From assembly GCF_001050155.1 (NCBI RefSeq), contig NZ_LFVY01000007.1, positions 62,001-126,000 of the forward strand: DNA of 64,000 nt, in the 5' to 3' direction. Made by a program: the position numbers and the translations under genes. The number at the start of each line of letters is the position of its first letter. Positions within the stretch are counted from its first letter, which is position 1. A model generated the notes under the pieces. That model saw only the letters and a program-made list of their open reading frames with translations, had not been told where the DNA came from and did no database searches. This document shows positions 33,281 to 41,897 of the stretch, one piece after another. The stretch is from Nitratireductor soli. GTDB taxonomy: Bacteria > Pseudomonadota > Alphaproteobacteria > Rhizobiales > Rhizobiaceae.

Positions 33281-34231
33281 GTGACCAGGGAAAAACGCAT
33301 TATCGGCCTTTCGGCCATCATCGTCGCAGCCCTGGCGTTGCTGCCGTTCGTCCCCGGCGCCGCCGACAGCTACCTGTTCTTTCTCCTGTATCTGTTCTTC
33401 CTCTACACGATCATCGGCCAGGCCTGGAACCTGGTCGCCGGCTACACCGGGCAGATCAGCCTCGGCCAGCACGCCTTTTTCGGCCTTGGCGCCTATACGG
33501 CGGCGCTGGTGTGGTCGCGTGGGCTGTTCGGCGCCGAGCATGTCTACTATTTCGACCCGCTGACCCTCATCGCCAGCGGCCTGGTGGCGGCGGCGTTTGC
33601 GCTGGTGATCGGCTTTCCGCTTCTGTCGAAGCTGCGCGGCGACTATTTCGCCCTCGGCACGCTGGGCTTCGGCGAGATCGTCCGCGTCGCCTTCGTCAAG
33701 GGCGGTTCCTATACGGGAGGGCCGTTCGGCATCGTCCTGCCGTCGAGCCTGTACGAGAGCTTGAGGCCGCATTACTGGCTTGGCCTCGGCCTGGCGGCGG
33801 GGCTGACGCTGCTGATCTTCTGGATTCGCCGCTCGAGCCTCGGCCTGGCGCTCGTGGCCATTCGCGACGATGAGATGGCGGCCTCGTCGAACGGCGTCAA
33901 CGTGCTGAAATACAAGCTCGTCGCCTTCGCGCTCGGCGCCTTCTTCACCGGCATGGCCGGCTGCCTGCAGGCCTACTACCTGTTTCACGTCAGCCCGGAG
34001 GGCTTCCTCAACCTCAACTGGACGCTGTATCCGATCCTGATCGCCGTCATCGGCGGCTCGGGCACGGTGCTCGGCCCGGTCATCGGCGCCCTGGCGGTAA
34101 CGGTGGTGTTTTCCTACGCCAACATCTTCTTTCCCGAACTGCATCCGATCTTTTCCGGCCTGGCGATCATCCTGGTGATGCTGTTCATGCCGAACGGCAT
34201 CATGCGGCTGCGTTTCAGGGGGCGGGCCTGA
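33281..34231 (+). CDS. Branched-chain-type ABC transporter permease (LivM-like)
   Basis: A 316-residue inner-membrane permease. AWNLVAGYTGQISLGQHAFF is the hallmark of LivM, followed by LRGDYFALGTLGFGEIVR and VIGGSGTVLGPVIGALAVTV. The start is GTG at 33281, two bases after the livH-like stop. It completes a full five-component transporter in the order binding protein, G, F, H, M. A composite palindromic element follows and probably ends the transcript, since the next gene is on the opposite strand. Confidence 0.88.
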   Translation: MTREKRIIGLSAIIVAALALLPFVPGAADSYLFFLLYLFFLYTIIGQAWNLVAGYTGQISLGQHAFFGLGAYTAALVWSRGLFGAEHVYYFDPLTLIASGLVAAAFALVIGFPLLSKLRGDYFALGTLGFGEIVRVAFVKGGSYTGGPFGIVLPSSLYESLRPHYWLGLGLAAGLTLLIFWIRRSSLGLALVAIRDDEMAASSNGVNVLKYKLVAFALGAFFTGMAGCLQAYYLFHVSPEGFLNLNWTLYPILIAVIGGSGTVLGPVIGALAVTVVFSYANIFFPELHPIFSGLAIILVMLFMPNGIMRLRFRGRA

Positions 34232-34249
34232 GGTCGGCGCTCTTCATTG

Positions 34250-34392
34250 AGCGTCACGGAATGGATGCCCGGCTCGGGGGCCGGGCATGACGAATTGCAG
34301 AAACGTGGTGTAAACCTTCGACGTCCACGATTGACATGGCCACCCCTACCATTCGTCACCCTCGGGCCCCGACCCGAGGGTCCATGCCGGAA
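34250..34392 (+). repeat. Composite palindromic element, two GC-rich hairpins facing each other
   Basis: Two hairpin units flank a spacer of about 50 bases. The first is ATGGATGCCCGGCTCGGGGG continuing CCGGGCATGACGAAT. The second is ATTCGTCACCCTCGGGCCCC continuing GACCCGAGGGTCCATGCCGG. The outer ends (ATGGAT.., ..TCCATGCC) and inner ends (GACGAAT, ATTCGTC) are inverted copies. The same arrangement recurs at 52163-52301. It lies between the convergent livM-like and AraC genes. Confidence 0.75.
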
Positions 34393-34409
34393 TGTCTCAT
34401 GTCCACGCC

Positions 34410-35366
34410 TCAATGCAATGCCGCCCGCACCCGTTCCCTAAGGGCGCGCGGGGCAATGCCGTAGCGGCCCTTGAAGGCGCGCGAGAAATGGGCGCTCGAG
34501 TTGAAGCCGCAGGCGAACGCCACTTCCGAGATCGACAGCGCGCCGTTTTCCGGCGCCAGCAGCGCCGAACGGCTGGCCTCCAGCCGACGCTCCCAGATGA
34601 AGCGTTCCAGCGTCACCTCCTCGTTCTCGAAAGCGCGGTGGAGATAGCGGCGCGAACAGCCCATCTGCCGGGCGATTTCGTCGAGCGACAGATCGCCCTG
34701 GCCGATATGCACGTCGATATAGCCGACGATGCGCGCGCGCAGCGCATTGAGCGGTGTCAACCGTCCGGGCGCCTCGTCTTCACCGGCGTGGACCAGGCCG
34801 TGCACCAGCTGGATCAGGCTGTCGCCGACACGCCGGCAGCCGGCTTCATCAAGCTTGTCGGCTTCCTTGATCGCCATCTGCATCAGGCTGTAGACGATGC
34901 GCACCAGGCTGTGTTCCTCGGAAGGAAGCACGAGGGGCCGGGCCAGCCGCGCCAGCGTGTTGCCGCCGCAGGTGGTACGCGGCACCTGCAGGATGAGTTG
35001 GTCGACATTGCTGAAATTCTGCAGTGAATAGGTGTAGACCGGATCGTAGACGATGGCCGAACGGGCCTCCAGATCGACGGTGACGGCATCCTGGGCGAAG
35101 CGTGTGTGGCCGTTGAGCTGCATCAGGATCTTGACGGAGTCGGGATCGAAGCTGCGGCGCATGGCGCGATCGCCGATCACCGAATGGGCGGCTGCCTGAA
35201 TGCGGCTCAATCGGCAGGCGCTGAGGTCGATCGACACCAGCTTGGGCCTGGCCGGCGGCAAAGCGGTGGAAAAAACCTGCCTGATCGGGCCGAAGAGCTG
35301 GCGCGACGTGGCGATGAACGCGTCTCCGTCGGCCCGCACGCGCAGTTGCGGCTCTGCCGTTCGCAT
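34410..35366 (-). CDS. AraC-family transcriptional regulator (AraC_binding_2/FeaR-like)
   Basis: A 318-residue activator-type regulator. The N-terminal 200 residues form an AraC_binding_2-like sensor domain (RSAIVYDPVYTYSLQNFSNV, QLILQVPR). The C-terminus has the double helix-turn-helix, LSLDEIARQMGCSRRYLHRA and ISEVAFACGFNSSAHFSRAF. This architecture is that of FeaR-type regulators of aromatic amine catabolism, among others. The ATG at 35366 is preceded by GGGGAGGATTGTCC. It is convergent with the MoaF/Liv operon, which it probably controls. Its own promoter carries a palindrome like the one in the hpa cluster. Confidence 0.87.
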   Translation of the reverse strand: MRTAEPQLRVRADGDAFIATSRQLFGPIRQVFSTALPPARPKLVSIDLSACRLSRIQAAAHSVIGDRAMRRSFDPDSVKILMQLNGHTRFAQDAVTVDLEARSAIVYDPVYTYSLQNFSNVDQLILQVPRTTCGGNTLARLARPLVLPSEEHSLVRIVYSLMQMAIKEADKLDEAGCRRVGDSLIQLVHGLVHAGEDEAPGRLTPLNALRARIVGYIDVHIGQGDLSLDEIARQMGCSRRYLHRAFENEEVTLERFIWERRLEASRSALLAPENGALSISEVAFACGFNSSAHFSRAFKGRYGIAPRALRERVRAALH

Positions 35367-35499
35367 GGACAATCCTCCCCTGCTGCGTCAATCGGCCGTC
35401 GCGGCATCGATGCGATGCCGGACACCCACCGGGCGCCTCCACGCCCGCATCGCCGCGACCGGCGATACAACAACGGCCAGTCGACCGCCTCCTTATAAT

Positions 35500-35532
35500 T
35501 TAACATGTTAATCAATCTGCCGGCTCTGTCAA
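35500..35532 (-). promoter_or_regulatory. AraC-gene promoter with an HpaR-like palindrome over the -10
   Basis: On the minus strand a consensus -35, TTGACA (35527-35532), is followed after 16 bases by TAACAT, a fair -10. That -10 lies inside the perfect 12-base palindrome TTAACATGTTAA (35500-35511). The hpaF operator candidate is ATTAACTTGTTAAT, the same TTAAC/GTTAA arms with the same two-base centre length. Binding here would shut the promoter. The implied 5-prime leader is about 130 bases. Confidence 0.5.
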
Positions 35533-35559
35533 TCACGGCGCCGGGAAGCGGCGCGGGCG

Positions 35560-36684
35560 TTAGGCTCTCAGCCGCCCATACCGGCCCAGGATATCGACCA
35601 TCGCGGCATGATCGATCGCGGTCACGCGGGCGCGGTCGTATGGCGTGCCGCCCATGTCGCGCGCTGCCACCATGGCGTTGATGACCGCTTCTTCCGTGGC
35701 CTGGATGGCAGCCTCGTAGATGGGGTCGAACAGATCGTCATTGACCATCTCGATGGTGAAGCGCGGTGGCGTCTGATGCGGCAGGGGGCGCTCGTTGGCG
35801 GTGGTGAAGGCGAGGAAGATGTCGCCGGACGAGTTTCCGCCGCAGGTGCCGCCGCGGCCGATGCCGATGGAGCCGCGCCGCGCGAGGCGGGCCAATTGAT
35901 GTGGCGCCATGGGAATGTCGGTGGCGATGACGACGACGATGGAGCCGCGCTCGCCCGTATCCTGGAGGACGCGGTTCTCGCGCAGGTGCCGGCCGACCGG
36001 CGCGCCGAGTATGCTCAGCCAGTCGCGAATGCCGTGATTGGCCTGCACGAGAACGCCAATCGTGTGCGCCTGGCCGCCGATCTCGAGGCGGCGCGAGGCG
36101 GTGCCGGTGCCGCCCTTGAATTCGTAGCACACCATGCCGGTGCCGCCGCCTGTATTGCCTTCGGCAACGGGACCGGGTCGCGCGGCATCCAGCGCGGCCA
36201 GCACGTCGGTCTCCGATACCGGCAGGCCGTTGATGTCGTTGAGGAGACCGTCATAGGTTTCGGCGACGACCGGCATCAGCCAGATGGGATGGTTGTCATC
36301 GAAGGTTCGCGCGTGGCGCTGCAGCATCCAGCGCGTCGCCGCCTGGTGGGCGACGCCGACGGCATGGGTGTTGGTCAGAAGCACCGGCCCGAGGAAATAA
36401 CCGCCATCCTCGATCCAATGCGTGCCGGTCATCTCGCCATTGCCGTTGAAGCGGTGGACGCCGGCCCAGACCGGGGTTGGCGTTTCCTCCAGGCCGCGCG
36501 GCAGGATGGCGGTCACGCCGGTGCGGGCGGGCCTGGCGCGGCCGGGACGTGGCGTGTCTTCGATCAGCGTGGTCATTCCGACCGCGATGCCCGCGACATC
36601 GGTAATGGCATTGAACGGCCCAGATTCGCCGGCAAGGTCGAGGCCGAGGTCGCGGGCGCGGATCGCAGGGTCTTTTTTGCTCAT
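35560..36684 (-). CDS. P1-family (DmpA/BapA-type) self-processing aminopeptidase
   Basis: A 374-residue precursor of an Ntn-type aminopeptidase. The family releases its own beta subunit so that a Ser becomes the N-terminal nucleophile; here that Ser lies in CGGNSSGDIFLAF (Ser285 or Ser286). Other landmarks are NAITDVAGIAVGMTTLIED and NTHAVGVAHQAATRWM. DmpA and BapA remove N-terminal D-, beta- or L-residues from short peptides and amides. It has no signal peptide. It lies 14 bases upstream of the spermidine/putrescine-type transporter genes on the same strand but is the last gene of that unit in order of transcription, so it may process the imported solute. Confidence 0.9.
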   Translation of the reverse strand: MSKKDPAIRARDLGLDLAGESGPFNAITDVAGIAVGMTTLIEDTPRPGRARPARTGVTAILPRGLEETPTPVWAGVHRFNGNGEMTGTHWIEDGGYFLGPVLLTNTHAVGVAHQAATRWMLQRHARTFDDNHPIWLMPVVAETYDGLLNDINGLPVSETDVLAALDAARPGPVAEGNTGGGTGMVCYEFKGGTGTASRRLEIGGQAHTIGVLVQANHGIRDWLSILGAPVGRHLRENRVLQDTGERGSIVVVIATDIPMAPHQLARLARRGSIGIGRGGTCGGNSSGDIFLAFTTANERPLPHQTPPRFTIEMVNDDLFDPIYEAAIQATEEAVINAMVAARDMGGTPYDRARVTAIDHAAMVDILGRYGRLRA

Positions 36685-36698
36685 GAACTTGATCCGAT

Positions 36699-37529
36699 CT
36701 AGCGGTTGCGTCGGCGAAGATAGAGACCGGCGGCGGCGATCGTGAAGGAGAACAAGAGCATCACCGTAGCGATCGCATTGACCTCCGGTTTGATGCCGCG
36801 CCGGAGCATGCCGAAGATGAAGATGGGCAGCGTCTGGGTCGACGTGCCGGAGATGAAATAGGTGATGACCAGGTCATCCATGGAGATGATGAAGGCCAGC
36901 AGCGCCCCGCCGACAACGCCGGGCATCACCTGCGGCAGGATGATGCGCCGGAAGGTCGTCCATTCGTTGGCGCCGAGGTCGGCGGAGGCGTTTTCCAGCG
37001 AGCGGTCCATGCCGGCAAGCCGGGCCGAGACGACGATGAAGACGTAGGAGATGAGAAACGTGCATTGGCCGATGATGATCGTGCCGATGCCGAGCGATAT
37101 GCCGACGCCGACGAAGAAGATCAGGAGGGCGATGCCGAGCACGATGTCCGGCATCAGCATCGGCACGAACAACAGCACGCGGTAGAAGCGCTTGCCGAAG
37201 AAATTGAAGCGGTAGACGGCGAGTGCGGTGGCCGTGCCGAGCACCGTGGCGATGACGGTGGTGGAAGCGGCGACGATCAGGCTGGTGCGCACGGCGGCGA
37301 TCAGCTGGTCGGTCGATTCGATGTAGAGGGCCGCTTCCGACGCTGCGTTCCTGAAGCCGAAGATCTGCCTGTACCAATCGATGGTGAAACCCGACCAGCG
37401 CATCATGTTCACCGGGTCGGCGTTGAAGGAATAGACGACGATCAGGGCGATCGGCAGATAGATGAAGGCGAAGAAGAGAAGCGTGTAGACAATGAGCCCG
37501 GTGGTGCCGATCCTTCTGGCGAAGCGCAT
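36699..37529 (-). CDS. Spermidine/putrescine-type ABC transporter permease (PotC-like)
   Basis: A 276-residue inner-membrane permease with six helices. It has the PotC-type opening YTLLFFAFIYLPIALIVVYS, the coupling loop ENASADLGANEWTTFRRIIL and the later AFIISMDDLVITYFISG that is characteristic of PotC/PotI. CTAGGAGGCACC precedes the ATG, which fixes the start. It lies between the PotB-like permease gene and the P1 peptidase. Family members move polyamines, but close relatives carry other opines and amino compounds. Confidence 0.88.
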   Translation of the reverse strand: MRFARRIGTTGLIVYTLLFFAFIYLPIALIVVYSFNADPVNMMRWSGFTIDWYRQIFGFRNAASEAALYIESTDQLIAAVRTSLIVAASTTVIATVLGTATALAVYRFNFFGKRFYRVLLFVPMLMPDIVLGIALLIFFVGVGISLGIGTIIIGQCTFLISYVFIVVSARLAGMDRSLENASADLGANEWTTFRRIILPQVMPGVVGGALLAFIISMDDLVITYFISGTSTQTLPIFIFGMLRRGIKPEVNAIATVMLLFSFTIAAAGLYLRRRNR

Positions 37530-37537
37530 GGTGCCTC

Positions 37538-38446
37538 CTAGCGGATGACGGGCGCGTCGTCGCCGCGCCGCGCCTCGTAACGGATGTAGATGAACAGCAG
37601 GGCCAGGACGATCGTCATGACCAGCATGGCGAGCGCGGCGCCGAACGGCCAGTTGCGCGCCGCCAGGAATTGCTGCTCGATGAGATTGCCGAGCATTAGC
37701 GATTTCGCCCCGCCGAGCACGGCGGGCACGACGAAATTGCCCAGCGCCGGTATGAAGACGATGATCGAACCGGCGATCACGCCGGGAAGGGTCAATGGCA
37801 GGATCACGCGGCGGAAGGTCTGGAACCCGTTGGCGCCGAGATCCTGCGAGGCGCGCACGAGCGTCCAGTCGAGTTTCTCGACGCTGGCATAGACCGGCAG
37901 GAACATGAACGGGATGAAGATGTAGACCATGCCCAGCACGACGGCGCCTTCGGTGTAGATCAGCTCCAGCGGCGTGTCGATGAGCCCCAGTTCGCTCAGC
38001 GCGACGTTGATGAAACCGGTCTTCTTCAGGATCAGGATCCAGATGAACAGGCGGACGATCAGGCTGGCGAAGAAGGGCAGGGTGATGAGGAACAGGGCGA
38101 AGGATTTCCAGCGATCCGACAGCCGGCTGATCTGAAAGGCGGCCGGGTAGCAGACCAGAAGCGTAATCAGCACCGTCGTCAGCGCGATGCGCAGCGAGCG
38201 CAGGAAGATGGCGATGTAGACCGGGTCGAAGATCTCGAATTCCGGGTCGGCGAAGCCGAGAATGCGGCCGAAATTGTGCGGGTAGAATTCCCACTCGACA
38301 CCGCCGTAGAGGCCGGGCGCCAGGAAGCTGTAGATCAGCATGATGATCAGCGGCCCGGCGAGGAAAATGGCGAGGAAAAGCGAAACGGGTCCGAGCAGCA
38401 GGGCAAGCTGCGCCCGCGCGCGGCTGCGCCGGCTGAACCCGCTCAT
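37538..38446 (-). CDS. Spermidine/putrescine-type ABC transporter permease (PotB-like)
   Basis: A 302-residue inner-membrane permease with six helices. Signature segments are [20 protein letters not shown] (coupling loop) and [19 protein letters not shown], typical of PotB/PotH. It overlaps the ATPase stop as ATGA and ends eight bases before the PotC-like gene. It forms the pore with the PotC-like subunit. Confidence 0.88.
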   Translation of the reverse strand: MSGFSRRSRARAQLALLLGPVSLFLAIFLAGPLIIMLIYSFLAPGLYGGVEWEFYPHNFGRILGFADPEFEIFDPVYIAIFLRSLRIALTTVLITLLVCYPAAFQISRLSDRWKSFALFLITLPFFASLIVRLFIWILILKKTGFINVALSELGLIDTPLELIYTEGAVVLGMVYIFIPFMFLPVYASVEKLDWTLVRASQDLGANGFQTFRRVILPLTLPGVIAGSIIVFIPALGNFVVPAVLGGAKSLMLGNLIEQQFLAARNWPFGAALAMLVMTIVLALLFIYIRYEARRGDDAPVIR

Positions 38447-39540
38447 GACCGGTCCCCGCCGCCGGCGATGATGTGCACGGCGGCCGGATCGTAGAGGAGC
38501 GTCGCCTTGCGCGAGATCTCCGCGCTGGCCACCTGGGCTTGCTGGGCGGCGGCGATCGCCGCGACCACATCGTGACCATTCATGGTGCGCCCGTGGACTT
38601 CATAACCGGCGCCCGTGAAGACAATCTGCCGGATGCCGATATCGAGCTTAGCGGCCGCGCCATTGCCGCCGCCATTGGCGATGGTGAACTGCTCGGGTCG
38701 TAAAAGCGCGGTCACGCGGGCGCTGCCGGCCGCTGCCGCGTCCGTGCTGATGACGTCGCCCTGGGCGGTCATCACCCGGCCGCTCTGCAACATTCCCTGA
38801 AACAAATTGCTGGCGCCGACGAACGACGCGACGAAGGCGTTGGCCGGGTTGTTGTAGACGGCGCGCGGCGTGTCGATCTGCTGGATCGACCCGCCGTCGA
38901 GCACCGCGACCCGGTTCGACATGGTCAGCGCCTCTTCCTGGTCGTGGGTGACGAAGATGAAGGAGATGCCGAGTTCGGCCTGCAGCGTCTTCAGCTCGAT
39001 CTGCATGGACTGGCGCAGCTTGCGGTCGAGGGCCGACAAGGGTTCGTCGAGCAGAAGAAGCTTGGGCCGCGCTATGATGGCGCGCGCCAGCGCCACGCGC
39101 TGCTGCTGGCCGCCGGAAAGCTGGCGCGGCAGGCGGTTTTCAAGACCCGCCAGCCCGACCATCTCCAGCGCGGCACCGACACGGCCGCTGCGCTCGGTGC
39201 GTGGCGTGCGGGCGATGTCGAGCGCATAGCCGACGTTCTGCCCCACCGTCATGTGCGGAAACAGGGCGTAGTTCTGGAAGACGGTGTTGACCGGGCGGCG
39301 ATGCGGCGGGCGGTCGCTGACATCCTCGCCATCGACGAAGATGCGGCCGTCATCCAGTTCGACGAAGCCGGAAATGGCGTGCAGCAGGGTCGTCTTGCCG
39401 CAACCGGAAGGGCCAAGCAGCGTCAGGAACTCGTTGCGCGCCACCTCGAGATCGATCGCGTCGAGCGCGGTCACCGTGCCGCCCTCGGGCAATGGAAACG
39501 CCTTGCACGCGCGCTGAAGCCTGACCATGCTTTCGGCCAT
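38443..39540 (-). CDS. Spermidine/putrescine-type ABC transporter ATP-binding protein (PotA-like)
   Basis: A 365-residue ATPase with Walker [10 protein letters not shown], signature [15 protein letters not shown], Walker [13 protein letters not shown] and a C-terminal TOBE-type regulatory domain (about 270-360), the layout of PotA/PotG. The [16 protein letters not shown]-loop is typical. The start at 39540 follows CCAGGAGGAGTGAA. It is the first gene of a unit PotA, PotB, PotC, P1 peptidase. The binding-protein gene is transcribed in the opposite direction from the shared upstream region. Confidence 0.9.
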   Translation of the reverse strand: MAESMVRLQRACKAFPLPEGGTVTALDAIDLEVARNEFLTLLGPSGCGKTTLLHAISGFVELDDGRIFVDGEDVSDRPPHRRPVNTVFQNYALFPHMTVGQNVGYALDIARTPRTERSGRVGAALEMVGLAGLENRLPRQLSGGQQQRVALARAIIARPKLLLLDEPLSALDRKLRQSMQIELKTLQAELGISFIFVTHDQEEALTMSNRVAVLDGGSIQQIDTPRAVYNNPANAFVASFVGASNLFQGMLQSGRVMTAQGDVISTDAAAAGSARVTALLRPEQFTIANGGGNGAAAKLDIGIRQIVFTGAGYEVHGRTMNGHDVVAAIAAAQQAQVASAEISRKATLLYDPAAVHIIAGGGDRS

Positions 39541-39594
39541 TTCACTCCTCCTGGGTTCCGCCTCGTTATCCCGCATCGGGTTTTTGTTATTAAA

Positions 39595-39612
39595 ATATCT
39601 GTTGCGTGATAT
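39595..39612. promoter_or_regulatory. Inverted repeat in the divergent pot promoter region
   Basis: The gap between the PotA-like gene (minus) and the PotD-like gene (plus) is AT-rich around 39585-39640. It contains ATATC-N8-GATAT, a perfect inverted repeat. A site between divergent transport genes fits an operator for the RpiR regulator encoded downstream of the binding protein. No clear -35/-10 pair could be chosen with confidence. Confidence 0.4.
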
Positions 39613-39736
39613 AGTTATGATGATACCATTCAGCTTGCCTTGTCAATGCGCGGACGGCGAGCCAACACTCGCGGATGACCCAAGGAAGGCATGGTCGCGG
39701 CGCGGCAGGGTTCCACACACAATGGGAGACCTGAAC

Positions 39737-40828
39737 ATGACCGACAAAGGGACCACCAGACCATATCAGACACCATGGACGGCCGGCTTCAAGGCGTTGC
39801 GCAGCTTAGCGTTTGCCACGACCGCAGCTGTGACGCTCGCCACGTTTCCGGCGGCGGCGGACGGTGTCCTCAACATCTACAATTGGGGCGAGTACATCAA
39901 TCCGGAAGTGCTGAAGAAATTCGAGGCCGATACCGGAATCAAGGTCAATCTCGACACCTACGGGTCGAACGAGGAGATGCTGGCCAAAGTGCAGCCGGGC
40001 GGCACCAGCTACGACATCGTCCTTCCCTCCGTACACATGCATGACATCATGTCGAAGCTCGATCTTCTGGAGAAGACGAACATCAACGAGTATGAGGGTT
40101 TCAAGAACATCGACCCGGCGTTCCTGCGGGCCCAGTCCGATCCGAACGGCGAATACTGCCTGCCCTATGCCTGGGGCTCGGTCGGCATCGTCTACAATCG
40201 CGACCTGCTGGGCAAGGACATAACCGGCTGGCGCGACCTGATCGAGACGGTCAAGGCGAAGAACCTGAAGTTCACCCTGCTCGACGACATGCGCGAGGTG
40301 ATCGCCGTCGGCCTGATGCTGAACGGCAAGCCGGTCAACTCCGCCGATCCCGACGACCTGCAACTGGCGGCGCAATCGATCATCGACATGAAGCCCCATG
40401 TGGCGGCCTTCACCTATGAATCGCGGCCGATGGTCGAGGCCGGCGACGTGGCGGCCGGCCACTTCTTCGTCGGCGCCATGGTCGATGTGCTCCGCGAACC
40501 GGAGAAGCTCGGTTACATCATCCCGGAAGAGGGCGCGACCATGTACCAGGAGGACATCTGCGTCCTCAAGTCCGCGCCGAACAAGGACAATGCGGTCAAG
40601 TTCATGCAATTCTACACCCAGCCGGAGGTGGCGGCGCTGAACATCGCGCAGCAGACCAACGGCACGCCGAACGTGCCGGCGCGATCCCTGACGCCGGAGA
40701 ACATCCGCAATTCGCAGGAGATCAATCCGCCGGCGGAGGTGATGGAGCGCTTGCAGATCTTCGTCGATCTGGGCAAGGACATCCGCAAGCTCGACCGGGT
40801 CTGGACCCAGATCAAGACGGCGCAATAA
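39737..40828 (+). CDS. Spermidine/putrescine-type substrate-binding protein (PotD-like)
   Basis: A 363-residue periplasmic protein. After an unusually long N-terminus (about 20 polar residues, then the hydrophobic LAFATTAAVTLATFPAAADG) the mature protein begins LNIYNWGEYINPEVLKKFEA, the hallmark of PotD/PotF. PYAWGSVGIVYNRDL and QEDICVLKSAPNKDNAVKFM follow. The start is the ATG after GGGAGACCTGAAC; a shorter signal from a later codon is possible. It is followed by a hairpin and the RpiR gene. The ligand may be a polyamine or a related amine or amide. Confidence 0.88.
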   Translation: MTDKGTTRPYQTPWTAGFKALRSLAFATTAAVTLATFPAAADGVLNIYNWGEYINPEVLKKFEADTGIKVNLDTYGSNEEMLAKVQPGGTSYDIVLPSVHMHDIMSKLDLLEKTNINEYEGFKNIDPAFLRAQSDPNGEYCLPYAWGSVGIVYNRDLLGKDITGWRDLIETVKAKNLKFTLLDDMREVIAVGLMLNGKPVNSADPDDLQLAAQSIIDMKPHVAAFTYESRPMVEAGDVAAGHFFVGAMVDVLREPEKLGYIIPEEGATMYQEDICVLKSAPNKDNAVKFMQFYTQPEVAALNIAQQTNGTPNVPARSLTPENIRNSQEINPPAEVMERLQIFVDLGKDIRKLDRVWTQIKTAQ

Positions 40829-40847
40829 GGTAGGGCCGACGATCAGC

Positions 40848-40869
40848 GCTCCCGGCGAATGCCGGGGGC
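40848..40869 (+). terminator. Hairpin after the PotD-like gene
   Basis: GCTCCCGGC-GAAT-GCCGGGGGC forms a nine-pair stem (one G-T pair) with a four-base loop, 20 bases after the binding-protein stop. No T-run follows. It probably reduces read-through into the regulator gene, keeping the regulator low and the binding protein high. Confidence 0.5.
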
Positions 40870-40902
40870 GGAACGGCCGACCGCAGGGGAGTTTCAGGGA
40901 TC

Positions 40903-41757
40903 ATGTCCGTCAACATTCTGGCGCGGCTGCGCGCGCCCGCCGCGCGGCAGACGAAATCGGACATCCTGATCGCCAACTATATCGAGCGGAATCTGGCTGA
41001 GCTGCCGTTCGAGACCGCCAAGTCGATTGCCGAGAGGGTCGGCGTCAGCCAGATGACGGTCGGACGCTATTTGCGCCGGCTCGGCTATGACGGGCTGGAA
41101 GAGCTGAAGCAGGAAATGCGCAACGGCTCGAGCCGCAGCGCCTGGCACATCAAGGGCAAGTTCGACCGCCTGCAGGAAGACATCCGCCAGGGCCGGCTTC
41201 TGGCGCAGCTCATCGAACAGCAGATTGGCGACCTGACGAAGATGTACGAGATCACCGTATCGCACGACTGGCAGCGGGCGATCGAGGCGCTGGTGCAGGC
41301 GGACGAAGTGTTCGTCGCCGCCTACCAGAACGTGCGCGGCGTGGCGCAGTATTTCGCCGCGCAGCTCTCCTACGCCCGCCCGAAGGTGCAGTTCATCGAC
41401 GGGCTCAACGGCACCTATGCGGAACTCCTCGACGGCAGCGGGCCGAACCGGCTTCTGGTGCTGGCCGATGTGCGCCGCTTCGCCGCCAAGGCGCGCACAT
41501 TGGCGCTTGAGGCGCGTGCCGCCGGCGTCAAGGTGCTGCTCGTTTCGGACGATGCCTGCACCTGGGTGGATGAGGCGAGCGACATTCCCATCATCATGCC
41601 CGGCGCGCGCGGCCCGCTCTGGGACGGCGCGGCGACCATGGTCGCCGTGTTCGACCTGTTGATCGCCAATGTGATCGTCGAACTGGGCGACCGGGTCAAC
41701 GGCCGCGTCGACACGCTGGCGCGACTGCAGGATATGTTCGGCGATTTCGAGGATTAA
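40903..41757 (+). CDS. RpiR/MurR-family transcriptional regulator (HTH plus SIS domain)
   Basis: A 284-residue regulator. The N-terminal HTH_6 domain (about 8-80) contains ETAKSIAERVGVSQMTVGRY and LRRLGYDGLEELKQEM. The C-terminal SIS domain (about 115-265) contains FVAAYQNVRGVAQYFAAQLS. SIS domains bind phosphosugars in many members, but related RpiR proteins near amino-compound transporters sense other ligands, and no sugar genes are close here. It is cotranscribed with, or just behind, the PotD-like gene and likely controls the divergent pot unit. Confidence 0.88.
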   Translation: MSVNILARLRAPAARQTKSDILIANYIERNLAELPFETAKSIAERVGVSQMTVGRYLRRLGYDGLEELKQEMRNGSSRSAWHIKGKFDRLQEDIRQGRLLAQLIEQQIGDLTKMYEITVSHDWQRAIEALVQADEVFVAAYQNVRGVAQYFAAQLSYARPKVQFIDGLNGTYAELLDGSGPNRLLVLADVRRFAAKARTLALEARAAGVKVLLVSDDACTWVDEASDIPIIMPGARGPLWDGAATMVAVFDLLIANVIVELGDRVNGRVDTLARLQDMFGDFED

Positions 41758-41768
41758 CGCTTGGGTGC

Positions 41769-41865
41769 GTCATCCTCCCCGGCGCTGCAAGGCCTCTCCC
41801 TTTCAAGGGGCAGGACATTCGCACATACCGTCTTCCCGGATAGCCCTGAGGTCGGCCGGGATGAC
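41769..41865. repeat. Intergenic element with inverted GTCATCC/GGATGAC ends
   Basis: The 140-base gap between the convergent RpiR and aminotransferase genes is bounded by GTCATCCTCCCCGGC at 41769 and GGCCGGGATGAC ending at 41865, which are inverted with respect to each other. Inside is a small hairpin CCTCTCCCTTTC/AAGGGGCAGG. The outer ends resemble those of the composite element at 52163-52301. It may be a diverged relative. Confidence 0.45.
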
Positions 41866-41897
41866 GAGGGGGCGTGCCTCGTCTTGACTGCTTACCG

